From Chloroflexota bacterium (GTDB lineage Bacteria > Chloroflexota > Limnocylindria > P2-11E): 11,830 nt of DNA. How positions within the stretch are numbered: the stretch's first letter is position 1; each line of letters opens with the position of its first letter. Shown one piece after another: positions 1 through 5,896 of the stretch. The notes under the pieces were generated by a model. That model did no database searches. It worked only from the letters and a program-made list of their open reading frames with translations, and was not told where the DNA came from. The position numbers were made by a program, and so were the translations under genes. The stretch spans positions 1 to 11,830 of the forward strand of contig VBGU01000081.1 in the NCBI GenBank assembly GCA_005881085.1, given 5' to 3'.

Positions 1-443
1 TGGGTCGCCATGACGAGGAATGGCTCCGGCAGCTGGTACGTGGTGCCGTCGACCGTCACCTGGTGCTCGTCCATCGACTCGAGGAGGGCCGACTGCGTCT
101 TCGGCGTCGCCCGGTTGATCTCGTCAGCGAGGACGACCTGGCTCATGACCGGTCCCGGCCGGAACTCGAACTTGTTGGTCTGCTGATTGAAGATCGAGAC
201 CCCGGTCACGTCGGACGGCAGTAAGTCCGGGGTGAACTGGATACGGCGGAAGGTGCACCCGAGCGACCGGGCGAGGGCCTTGGCCAGCACGGTCTTCCCG
301 GTGCCGGGGACGTCCTCCACGAGGATGTGGCCGCGGCACATGAGCGCGACGAGCGCGAGCTCGATCTCGTGGTGCTTGCCGAAAATGACCCGCTCGACGT
401 TCTCGACCACGCCGTTGACCTTCGCCGCGAGAGCTTTCTCCAC
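1..443 (-). CDS. MoxR-family AAA+ ATPase (N-terminal part, cut by window edge)
   Basis: The minus-strand reading from a GTG at 443-441 gives 147 residues and runs off the window. Walker A is DVPGTGKT (residues 44-51), followed by RIQFTPDLLPSDVTG, which is highly typical of MoxR proteins. Walker B is VVLADEINRA (D107, E108), followed by TPKTQSALLESMDE. These features identify the MoxR branch of AAA+ ATPases, cytoplasmic chaperone-like ATPases that usually work with a DUF58/VWA-domain partner encoded next to them. Any partner would lie beyond position 1. The start is supported by an AGAGGGG Shine-Dalgarno-like run (461-455) 11 nt upstream. The family usually has about 310-330 residues, so roughly half is seen. 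It lies on the same strand as the pbpA operon but is separated by about 310 bp with hairpins, so it probably has its own promoter. The family call is certain; the substrate is unknown. Confidence 0.93.
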   Translation of the reverse strand, partial: MEKALAAKVNGVVENVERVIFGKHHEIELALVALMCRGHILVEDVPGTGKTVLAKALARSLGCTFRRIQFTPDLLPSDVTGVSIFNQQTNKFEFRPGPVMSQVVLADEINRATPKTQSALLESMDEHQVTVDGTTYQLPEPFLVMAT

Positions 444-494
444 CGTGCTACTTACCCCTCTTCGTTGAGTTGCGCGGCTGTTACCAGAAGTATC

Positions 495-527
495 AGGGCT
501 TCTTAGAGAACAACGTAGGAAGACCCT
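495..527 (-). repeat. Imperfect dyad upstream of moxR
   Basis: AGGGCTTCTTA (495-505) and TAGGAAGACCCT (516-527) are inverted repeats that match apart from one bulged base and one mismatch, with a 10-nt loop. The dyad lies 52-84 nt upstream of the moxR GTG and directly downstream of a possible -10 hexamer. It could be an operator for a dimeric repressor or a hairpin in the 5' untranslated region. Only the dyad itself is seen; the role is inferred. Confidence 0.4.
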
Positions 528-532
528 AAGTT

Positions 533-538
533 CATATA
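533..538 (-). promoter_or_regulatory. Candidate -10 element for moxR
   Basis: The minus strand reads TATATG here, in the least GC-rich part of the gap and about 90 nt upstream of the moxR start. A matching -35 is not convincing: TGGAAC lies 19 nt upstream. If real, transcription would begin near 526, at the edge of the dyad at 495-527. The support is weak. Confidence 0.25.
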
Positions 539-660
539 CGGGACCGCGACTCTTCCAGTTCCATGCTCCAGCGGGCGGGGCGGGTCCTGTCCCAGGGGCA
601 GGGGCCCCTGACCGCGAAGCGGCTCCGGGATCGCTCGCTCCGCGCACCCTCCCCGCCAAC

Positions 661-704
661 GCAGCGCGCCGTGCGCGCTGCTGGCGGGTCCCCGGGGAAC
701 CCGC
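661..704 (-). terminator. Tandem hairpins downstream of pbpA-like gene
   Basis: Two stem-loops lie side by side, 48 and 71 nt after the pbpA stop. The one at 684-704 has a stem GCGGGT/ACCCGC continued, after one mismatch, by CCC/GGG. The one at 661-681 is a perfect 9-bp stem, GCAGCGCGC/GCGCGCTGC, with a 3-nt loop. Neither is followed by a T-tract on the minus strand, so this is not a classic intrinsic terminator. They may mark a Rho-dependent end or protect the 3' end of the mRNA. Confidence 0.4.
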
Positions 705-751
705 GCGTCGCGAGCGACTCCCTGCGCCGTGCCACCCGCCCCAGCGCTGTG

Positions 752-2191
752 CTACTTGCCCAGGGCGGCCCGCATGACAGCGGCGCCAAGTGGGGCCGCT
801 GTAACTCCCCCTTCTGGCGTGTTCTCAACGATTACGGCAACCACCACGGTTGGATTCTGAGCTGGCGCGAAGCCAACGAACCAGCCGTGAGGCGGCTCGC
901 CTGGTCGATTTTCGGCTGTGCCTGTTTTTCCGGCGACGTCGATGCCCGGGATCTTGGCCCCAAAAGCGAAAGCCCCGGGGCCGGCGACGGCGCCGACAAG
1001 CATTGTCGTCAGGGTCTTCGCGGTAGCGGGCGAGATCACCTGCCCAACGGGACCGGGCGCGATCTGACGGACGACGTGACCCTCGGGGTCGCGAACCTCC
1101 GTGGCGTAGTGGGCCGTCGGCATCACCCCGCCGTTCGCGATCGCGGCGTACACGAGCGCCATCTGGAGCGGCGAGACGAGGAGCTCCCCCTGGCCGTACG
1201 AGGTGTCGGCGAGGAGCGTCGGCCGATCGATCGAACCCGAGTCCGAGAGCTGGCCCTTCGCCGCGGCGAGATCGAGCGCGGGCGTCGAGCCGATTCCGAA
1301 ACGCCTCGCATAGTCGGTCAGCTTCGCGGCTCCGATCTGCAGACCGACCTGGGCGAAGTAGATGTTCTCGGAGAGCCGGAAGCCGTCGGACATGTCGAAG
1401 AGCCCGTGCGCGCGCGAGGACGAACGGACGTAGTAATCGCCCCACGATTTGTCGGCCTGATAGGGGTCGTCCACCCGGAGCTTCTTCGTCGGATCGAATC
1501 CCGACTCGAGCGCGGCGGCGCCGGTGACGACCTTGAAGACCGATCCCGGCGGGTAGAGACCCTGCGACACGCGGTTCAGGAGCGGATGGCCGGCGTCGTG
1601 AGTGAGCTGGTCGAACGCCGCATCCTGCTTGGACGGGTCGACGATCTGATTCGCGTCGTAACCCGGAACGCTGACCGATGCGAGGATCGCTCCGGTTCGC
1701 GGATCAAGTGCCACGATCGCGCCCTTGCGCCCGCCGAGAGCGTCCGCGGCTGCCTTCTGGATCTTGAGGTCGATCCCGAGCACCACCTGCCCGGCGGGGC
1801 TGCGATCGCCGAGGTAGCGGGCCCGCCAGATGGAGACGGGGTCGGCCGGATCCTGCCCGATGAGCGACTCGGCGTACGCGGCCTCGACGCCGGAGAGCCC
1901 GAACTTGCTCGACGCATAGCCGACCACCTGCGCGAGCGTCCGGTCCTTGTAGGAGCGCGCGAAGCCGGTGTCGGTCCGCTCGCTCGTGGCGATCGCTGCA
2001 CCGTTGCGATCGACGATCGCGCCGCGCGCGCGGCCGTTCGTCGCGGCGATCAGGCGGGGGTTGAAGGGATCGTTCGCGAGTTGGTCCGAAGCGAGGACGG
2101 TCCAGTACGCGGCGCCGATCGACGTTACGAGGAAAGCGAGAGCGAGGGTGAGCGTGAGCGATCGGATGTTCGCGCTGATCGGCGAGGTCAC
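752..2191 (-). CDS. pbpA: Class B penicillin-binding protein, PbpA-like transpeptidase
   Basis: This 479-residue D,D-transpeptidase would cross-link peptidoglycan in the periplasm next to the SEDS polymerase encoded just upstream. A short cytoplasmic tail and one transmembrane segment (about residues 11-33) come first, then a small N-terminal region containing the class B signature RGAIVDRNG (56-64). The transpeptidase domain has all three motifs: SVFK (catalytic S217, K220), SEN (274-276) and KTGTAE (422-427). Length and the small N-terminal module match actinobacterial PbpA better than full FtsI or PBP2. The GTG start at 2191 is fixed by GGAGGT five bases upstream and by a GTGA overlap with the SEDS gene stop, implying translational coupling. 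The frame stays open further upstream, but that part is the SEDS gene read in another frame. It is followed by hairpins, so it is probably the last gene of the operon. Confidence 0.93.
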   Translation of the reverse strand: MTSPISANIRSLTLTLALAFLVTSIGAAYWTVLASDQLANDPFNPRLIAATNGRARGAIVDRNGAAIATSERTDTGFARSYKDRTLAQVVGYASSKFGLSGVEAAYAESLIGQDPADPVSIWRARYLGDRSPAGQVVLGIDLKIQKAAADALGGRKGAIVALDPRTGAILASVSVPGYDANQIVDPSKQDAAFDQLTHDAGHPLLNRVSQGLYPPGSVFKVVTGAAALESGFDPTKKLRVDDPYQADKSWGDYYVRSSSRAHGLFDMSDGFRLSENIYFAQVGLQIGAAKLTDYARRFGIGSTPALDLAAAKGQLSDSGSIDRPTLLADTSYGQGELLVSPLQMALVYAAIANGGVMPTAHYATEVRDPEGHVVRQIAPGPVGQVISPATAKTLTTMLVGAVAGPGAFAFGAKIPGIDVAGKTGTAENRPGEPPHGWFVGFAPAQNPTVVVAVIVENTPEGGVTAAPLGAAVMRAALGK

Positions 2192-3564
2192 GAGGGACCT
2201 CCCCCGCCCCGCATGCGGGTAGAGACCTGCGAGACGCGCATCAGGAGTCCCACGAGCATCCAGTTCGTCACGAGCGAGGAGCCTCCGTAGGCCACGAACG
2301 GAAGGGTGATGCCGGTGAGCGGTATGAGCCGGAGGTTCCCGCCGACGATGACGAGCGTCTGCAGCGCGACGATGAACGAGAGGCCTGCCGCAAGCAGTTG
2401 AAGGAACATCGTCGGCGCGCGGAGCGCGATGAGCATGCCCCGGTACAGGAACACGAGGTACAGCGCGAGCAGGGCGAGCGCGCCGGCGAGACCGGCCTCT
2501 TCCGCGAACGCGTCGAATACGAAGTCGCTCCACACGACCGGGATCCGCTCCGGCATCCCGTTGCCGAGACCCGCCCCGAAGAGTCCGCCGTTCGCCAGCG
2601 CGTAGAGCCCCTGCACCAGCTGGTAGCCGGTCCCGAACCGCAGGTCTTCATCGAACGGCCGGAGCCACGTATCGACGCGCGCCTGCACGTGGCCGAACAG
2701 CTGATACGCGACGATGCCGCCGAGGACGAGCAGCGCGAGTCCGATCACCGCGTAGAAGGCTTCGCCGGTCGCGAGGAAAAGCATCGCCAGGAAGATCCCG
2801 AAGAAGAGCACCGTCGCGCCCATGTCCTTCTCGAAGACCATGACGAGCATCGCGATGCCCCACATCGCGACGATCGGGACGAGGTATGGCACCGGGGGCA
2901 CCGGGAACGGTCCGATGCGGCGCTGCGAGTGCGAGAGAACCTCGCGGTACTCCTCGAGGTAGGCGGCGAAGAAGACCACAAGCAGGATCTTCACGGCCTC
3001 CCAGGGCTCGATGCTCCCCGGTCCTAGCTTGATCCAGATCCGCGCACCGTTGATCTCGCGGCCGATGACGGGAAAGAGCGGCGCGATCAGCAGGAGGACG
3101 CCGAGGAGCGCCCACGTCCACTTGAATCGCGCGAGCGCCGTCAGGTCCCGCGGTACGACGATCGTCGCGGCGAACGCGCCTGCGGCGATGATCGACCACG
3201 AGAGCTGCTGGAACAGAAGGTCCGACGCGAGCCGCTGGACCAGGACGAGTCCGATCGCAGTGAGGCCGGCGGCGATGGGCATGAGTATCTGGTCGCCGCG
3301 GAACCGGATGCTGACGAGGAAGACGTGCAGCGCCAGCATGAGCGCGAGGAAGACCACCGGCACCACGACCGCGGTGAGGTTGAAGGACGACGTTTCCGTC
3401 GCGAGCACCGCCACGAAGCCGGTGATCGCGAACGTCGCGATCCAGACCAGGAGCGAAAGCTCGTGCCATCGGGGCCATTGGGGGGCTCCGCCCCCCATCC
3501 CCCGGGCTCCAGCAACCACCGTCCCGGCCCGGGGGCCGGGGGGTGGAACCCCCCGACGGCTCAT
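2188..3564 (-). CDS. rodA: SEDS-family peptidoglycan glycosyltransferase (RodA/FtsW)
   Basis: This 458-residue polytopic membrane protein belongs to the SEDS family, which polymerises lipid II into glycan strands with a partner class B PBP, here the next gene. Family signatures are INGARIWIKLGPGSIEPWE (171-189; the usual QPSE reads EPWE), EKDMGA (245-250, with the conserved Asp at 247), YQLVQGLYALANGGLFGAGLG (314-334), DFVFDAFAEEAGL (347-359) and the C-terminal PLTGITLPFVAYGGSSL (415-431). Position before a PbpA-like gene and after fhaB favours RodA over FtsW, but the symbol is not certain. The ATG at 3564 overlaps the fhaB stop as ATGA. An alternative ATG at 3498 has GGAG (3507-3510) 8 nt upstream and would give 436 residues. 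The first roughly 28 residues are Gly/Pro/Arg-rich and encoded by an inverted pair of hairpin repeats, so they are probably an acquired extension. Confidence 0.93.
   Translation of the reverse strand: MSRRGVPPPGPRAGTVVAGARGMGGGAPQWPRWHELSLLVWIATFAITGFVAVLATETSSFNLTAVVVPVVFLALMLALHVFLVSIRFRGDQILMPIAAGLTAIGLVLVQRLASDLLFQQLSWSIIAAGAFAATIVVPRDLTALARFKWTWALLGVLLLIAPLFPVIGREINGARIWIKLGPGSIEPWEAVKILLVVFFAAYLEEYREVLSHSQRRIGPFPVPPVPYLVPIVAMWGIAMLVMVFEKDMGATVLFFGIFLAMLFLATGEAFYAVIGLALLVLGGIVAYQLFGHVQARVDTWLRPFDEDLRFGTGYQLVQGLYALANGGLFGAGLGNGMPERIPVVWSDFVFDAFAEEAGLAGALALLALYLVFLYRGMLIALRAPTMFLQLLAAGLSFIVALQTLVIVGGNLRLIPLTGITLPFVAYGGSSLVTNWMLVGLLMRVSQVSTRMRGGGGPS
3478..3503 (-). repeat. GC-hairpin repeat, copy 1
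   Basis: On the minus strand this reads G5-AT-G6-CGGAG-C6-AA, a 6-bp G/C stem with a 5-nt loop preceded by a further G5 block. It has the layout of the copies at 3531-3557 and 5569-5595. It lies within the 5' end of the SEDS gene and contains the alternative start codon at 3498. Confidence 0.75.
3531..3557 (+). repeat. GC-hairpin repeat, copy 2
   Basis: The plus strand reads G5-CC-G6-TGGAA-C6-GAC. It is identical to the copy at 5569-5595 (read on the minus strand) in 24 of 27 positions, with all three differences in the loop. It is in opposite orientation to copy 1, so 3480-3554 forms a larger imperfect inverted repeat (24 of 29 arm positions complementary). It lies inside the SEDS gene, just after its presumed ATG. 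Confidence 0.78.
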
Positions 3565-3998
3565 TGCTCGAGCCGGAGGGCGACGCGGCCGATCGCAAGC
3601 TCGTCCCCGTACTGCAGGCGCTCGCGCGACCGGACGACCTCGCCGTTGACGACCGTCCCGTTCGTGCTGCCCGCGTCCTCGACCCACCATTCGCCGTCGG
3701 CAAATTCGACGAGAGCGTGGCGCGCGGATGCCGCCTCGTCGTTGATCACGATGTCGTTGCCCGCGTCTCGGCCGAGCGCGTTCACCGCGCGGAGCGGAAG
3801 GCGGTCACCGACCCGCGGCGCGCCGCGCACCGTGCGCTGTACGACAAGATGAGCGAGGCCGATGGGGCCTGCGGCTACGACGTTCTCGGTCGCGAGCGAG
3901 CGCTGGAGCGAGCTGAAGACGCGGATCAGGAACAGATAGAGAAGGACGAGGAATGCGATCCGGACGCCCCAAAGCAGGACCGCGAACGTGATCTCCAT
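3561..3998 (-). CDS. fhaB: FhaB-like membrane-anchored FHA-domain protein
   Basis: This small protein (145 residues) has an N-terminal transmembrane segment (about 5-27), a short linker and one forkhead-associated domain (about 52-143). FHA domains bind phospho-threonine peptides. The binding-loop residues are present: LGRDAGNDI (75-83, with G76-R77), SARH (91-94) and GSTNGTVVNG (110-119, with S111, N113, G114 and N118). Size and architecture match mycobacterial FhaB/FipA, which links Ser/Thr kinase signalling to cell-wall and division proteins. The ATG at 3998 follows the fhaA TAG with no gap, and the stop overlaps the SEDS ATG as ATGA, so translation is probably coupled both ways. In the actinobacterial order a PP2C phosphatase gene (pstP) follows fhaB; it is missing here. 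Confidence 0.92.
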   Translation of the reverse strand: MEITFAVLLWGVRIAFLVLLYLFLIRVFSSLQRSLATENVVAAGPIGLAHLVVQRTVRGAPRVGDRLPLRAVNALGRDAGNDIVINDEAASARHALVEFADGEWWVEDAGSTNGTVVNGEVVRSRERLQYGDELAIGRVALRLEQ

Positions 3999-4754
3999 CT
4001 AGTCGGTCGCGCGGAAATGGAGCTCGACACCGCCGATCGAGAGACGGTCTCCGTCGGCCAGCACGACCTCGGCGACCCGCCGGCCATTCACGTACGTGCC
4101 GTTCGTGCTCTGCAGGTCGTAGAGCGTGTAGCGGCCGAGGCGCAGGCGGATCTCGGCGTGCTTCCGCGACACTCGGCGGTCGTCGAGCGTGATGTCGTTC
4201 TGCGGATCGCGGCCGATCGCGAGCGGCTCCGAACCGAGGACGATGTCGCGCCGCTCGTCGCCTTCTCGCACCGTGATCGCGGCTTTCGGCGCGCGCGGCT
4301 TTTCGCGCAGGAGCTTCTCGCGGTCGAGCACCATCGTGTGGCCGGACTCGACAGCGCCAAGCGCCTTCGGGTCGGACGACACCTCGTCGCCGGATGCGTC
4401 GACGAGCGCGCACGAGACCCGCATGTCGCCCGGCGGCAGGTCTTCGTCGCGCTCTATCTCCACGGTCGGATACGCGAGCAGCGTGTAATTCCTGTCGCGC
4501 GCCGCACCGAGGACCGCCTCGGAGAGGTCCTGCTCGAGGCTGCGGCGGTACTGCTCGAACCCCTCGAAGTCCGACGGCGATAGCGACACGACATACGAGT
4601 TCGGGACGAAGGTCTTGCTCAGCGAGATGGTCTGGTGCGATTCCATCGCGCGGATCACGCGTTTGGCGATCTGCACCGGCTGGAGCTTCGCCCCGAAAAG
4701 CCGGGCGCTCCAACCCTCGATGAACCGGCTCGCGAACGCTTCAAGCCGCTCCAC
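3999..4754 (-). CDS. fhaA: FhaA-like protein: DUF3662 N-terminal domain plus FHA domain
   Basis: A 251-residue cytoplasmic protein. Residues 1 to about 120 match the FhaA N-terminal domain (DUF3662): MERLEAFASRFIEGWSARLF at the start, then LQPVQIAKRVIRAME (24-38) and VPNSYVVSLSPSDF (50-63). A linker of about 40 residues leads to a C-terminal FHA domain (about 158-248) with LAIGRDPQNDITL (178-190), SRKH (196-199) and QSTNGTYVNG (215-224). Mycobacterial FhaA is about 530 residues with a long low-complexity middle; this shorter form is like those of other lineages. In mycobacteria the FHA domain binds the phosphorylated pseudokinase domain of MviN (MurJ) and restrains cell-wall synthesis; a similar role is inferred. 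The GTG start at 4754 is the first possible one after an in-frame stop, with GGAGGT 11 nt upstream. It overlaps the yihY end by 14 bp. Confidence 0.93.
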   Translation of the reverse strand: MERLEAFASRFIEGWSARLFGAKLQPVQIAKRVIRAMESHQTISLSKTFVPNSYVVSLSPSDFEGFEQYRRSLEQDLSEAVLGAARDRNYTLLAYPTVEIERDEDLPPGDMRVSCALVDASGDEVSSDPKALGAVESGHTMVLDREKLLREKPRAPKAAITVREGDERRDIVLGSEPLAIGRDPQNDITLDDRRVSRKHAEIRLRLGRYTLYDLQSTNGTYVNGRRVAEVVLADGDRLSIGGVELHFRATD

Positions 4755-5511
4755 GCGTCTTCATGACCTCCGCACCGAACAAGATGATGAGCGCTGTGAC
4801 GTAGATCCAGGTAAGAAGCCCCGCCGCGAACGCCAGCGGCCCGTACGCCGCGAACAGGGCGAGCGCTCGGGTGAAGTAGCCGAATGCCAGCTTGGCCACC
4901 TCCCACAGCACGGCCGATACCAGTGCGCCCTCCGCCGCGATCCGCCGCGACGGCCGGTGCCTGGGCACCGCGCGGTACACGATGAAGAAGAAGACGAAGC
5001 CGATGGCCAGGCCGGCGAGTGGCGAGAGGACCTGCACCGCGACCGCGACCAGCCCGCCGTAGCCCGCAGCGACGAGGACGTCGGACAACGCCGCCGTGCC
5101 GAACGAGAGGCCGAACGAGACGAGTGCCAGCACGGCGACCACGGCCACGAACCCCGCCGCCTCGAGGTGACCGCGAACGAAGCCGCGGCGGCCCTCGCGA
5201 CCGAGGATCAGGGCGAGCGCGCGATCGAGCGCGCCGTGGATCGCCATCGTCGAGAAGACGGTGCCCACCACGCCGATGGACAGAGACAGAGCGCGGCCCT
5301 GCACCAGCTCGTGTGCGATGCGGGTCTCCTGCGAGGTGGCCGAGGGGTAGACGTCGCGAAGGATCTCGACGAGATCGCTCTCCGCGCGATCCTGGCCATA
5401 CACGAATGCGAGGACGCCGACGAGCAGCGCGAGAAGCGGAATGAGGGCGAAGAAGATCTGGTACGCGACCGCGCCGGCGAGGAATGGGCAATCGTCGTCC
5501 GAAAAGTTCAG
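4741..5511 (-). CDS. YihY/BrkB-family integral membrane protein (start uncertain)
   Basis: This is a polytopic membrane protein of the YihY/BrkB (UPF0761) family. Earlier annotation as ribonuclease BN is obsolete and the function is unsettled. Family features are an N-terminal DDDCPFLAGAVAYQ leading into the first membrane helix (about residues 12-37), YRAVPRHRPSRR (179-190), GALVSAVLWEVAKLAFGYF (195-213) and the C-terminal YGPLAFAAGLLTWIY followed by FGAEV (223-249). The conserved frame extends upstream of the first conventional start (GTG at 5403), which would remove the first helix. No ATG, GTG or TTG occurs in frame between it and the upstream in-frame stop. I place the start tentatively at CTG 5511 (256 residues), just after the fmdB-like stop at 5544. 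Alternatives are another non-standard start further up, a sequence error, or the truncated 220-residue form. The gene overlaps fhaA by 14 bp. Confidence 0.85.
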   Translation of the reverse strand: MNFSDDDCPFLAGAVAYQIFFALIPLLALLVGVLAFVYGQDRAESDLVEILRDVYPSATSQETRIAHELVQGRALSLSIGVVGTVFSTMAIHGALDRALALILGREGRRGFVRGHLEAAGFVAVVAVLALVSFGLSFGTAALSDVLVAAGYGGLVAVAVQVLSPLAGLAIGFVFFFIVYRAVPRHRPSRRIAAEGALVSAVLWEVAKLAFGYFTRALALFAAYGPLAFAAGLLTWIYVTALIILFGAEVMKTRGAA

Positions 5512-5543
5512 GATGACCGCTCGGCCGCGCGCAACGCCGCGGG

Positions 5544-5882
5544 CTAGGATGACGCCTCGCTCTTGCGAGTCGGGGGGCTCTGCCCCCCGGCCCCCGACTG
5601 CTTCGTCTCGGGCTTCGTCTCGGACTTCGTCCCGGACTTGGTGTCCGACTTCTTTTCGGGCTTGCTCTCTGGCTTCGTCTCCGATTTCGTCTCGCTCTTC
5701 TCCGCGGGGCGGCTATCCGTCTTGTACCAGCCCGATCCCTTGAAGACGACCGCGGTCGACGAGATCAGGCGCCGCGGTTTCTTTCCGCAGTTCGGGCATT
5801 TCTCGACAGGTTGGTCGTTGTAGGACTGCACCTGTGAGAAGGAATGTCCGCAGTGATCGCAGTGGTAGTCGTAGATCGGCAT
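5544..5882 (-). CDS. FmdB-family zinc-ribbon protein with repetitive charged tail
   Basis: A 112-residue protein that begins with the FmdB/CxxC_CXXC_SSSS signature MPIYDYHCDHCG. Two CxxC pairs (C8/C11 and C29/C32) would bind one zinc ion. RRLIS (37-41) and FKGSGWYKTD (47-56) complete the domain. FmdB proteins are small and often called regulatory from formamidase/acetamidase loci, but no biochemical role is firmly established. After residue 57 the protein switches to a lysine/glutamate/serine/threonine tail with eight consecutive tetrapeptides of the form K-S/P-E/D/G-T/S/K (62-93). It ends in a Gly/Pro segment encoded by a GC-hairpin repeat. The ATG at 5882 starts the conserved domain and has AGGCGAG just upstream; a longer upstream frame would add 13 non-conserved residues. 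Its start is only 22 bp from the divergent permease start. It is probably the first gene of the minus-strand cluster. Confidence 0.9.
   Translation of the reverse strand: MPIYDYHCDHCGHSFSQVQSYNDQPVEKCPNCGKKPRRLISSTAVVFKGSGWYKTDSRPAEKSETKSETKPESKPEKKSDTKSGTKSETKPETKQSGAGGQSPPTRKSEASS
5569..5595 (-). repeat. GC-hairpin repeat, copy 3
   Basis: The minus strand reads G5-CC-G6-CAGAG-C6-GAC: identical to copy 2 outside the 5-nt loop and with the same layout as copy 1. It lies inside the 3' end of the fmdB-like gene, where it encodes GAGGQSPP-type residues, about 2 kb from the other copies. Confidence 0.78.
5604..5699 (-). repeat. Eight degenerate 12-bp tandem units coding a K-x-E-T tail
   Basis: Eight consecutive codon quartets translate as KSET KSET KPES KPEK then KSDT KSGT KSET KPET. 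Serine codons vary (AGC, TCG, TCC) between units, so the array is maintained at protein level or is old, and is not a fresh DNA expansion. The product would be a flexible, highly charged extension after the zinc ribbon. Confidence 0.8.
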
Positions 5883-5890
5883 CGCTCGCC

Positions 5891-5896
5891 TATCAT
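5891..5896 (+). promoter_or_regulatory. Candidate -10 element (TATCAT) for the permease operon
   Basis: TATCAT differs from the TATAAT consensus at one position and ends 8 nt before the GTG at 5905. Transcription starting at that GTG would give a leaderless mRNA, which fits the lack of any Shine-Dalgarno sequence there. No good -35 is seen 17 bp upstream. It lies in the 22-bp gap between divergent genes, so the promoters must extend into coding sequence. Confidence 0.35.

Larger units (their letters stand above)
444..751. other. Intergenic region between pbpA-like gene and moxR
   Basis: These 308 bp hold no gene I can support. The part next to moxR (about 475-545) is less GC-rich than its surroundings and carries a dyad (495-527) and a candidate -10 element (533-538, minus strand). 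The part next to pbpA contains two strong adjacent hairpins (661-681 and 684-704) and a 12-bp perfect palindrome, CAGGGGCCCCTG, at 599-610. Open frames on either strand here look like high-GC noise. The layout fits a 3' end for the pbpA transcript followed by a separate moxR promoter. Confidence 0.6.

Noticed and set aside
563..2290. 575-residue open frame on the plus strand opposite pbpA
   Set aside because: It is Arg/Gly-rich, has no recognisable domain, and lies antisense to a transpeptidase with all catalytic motifs. It is a typical high-GC shadow frame.
2192..2533. Upstream in-frame extension of pbpA by 114 residues
   Set aside because: It is Arg/Pro-rich, overlaps SEDS coding sequence in another frame, and the GTG at 2191 has an ideal GGAGGT and a signal-anchor right after it.
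2398..3027. Glu/Arg-rich plus-strand frame opposite the SEDS gene
   Set aside because: Composition reflects the complement of hydrophobic-helix codons; it has no start context or domain.
3565..3690. Upstream in-frame extension of the SEDS gene
   Set aside because: It lies within the conserved FHA domain of fhaB and is Arg-rich; the ATGA overlap at 3564 is the better start.
3543..4583. 346-residue plus-strand open frame opposite fhaA/fhaB
   Set aside because: Both FHA genes on the minus strand are complete, with binding motifs and coupled starts; the antisense frame shows no domain.
4655..5491. 278-residue minus-strand frame overlapping the YihY gene
   Set aside because: It begins at a TTG and is Arg/Gly-rich without helices; the YihY frame carries the family motifs.
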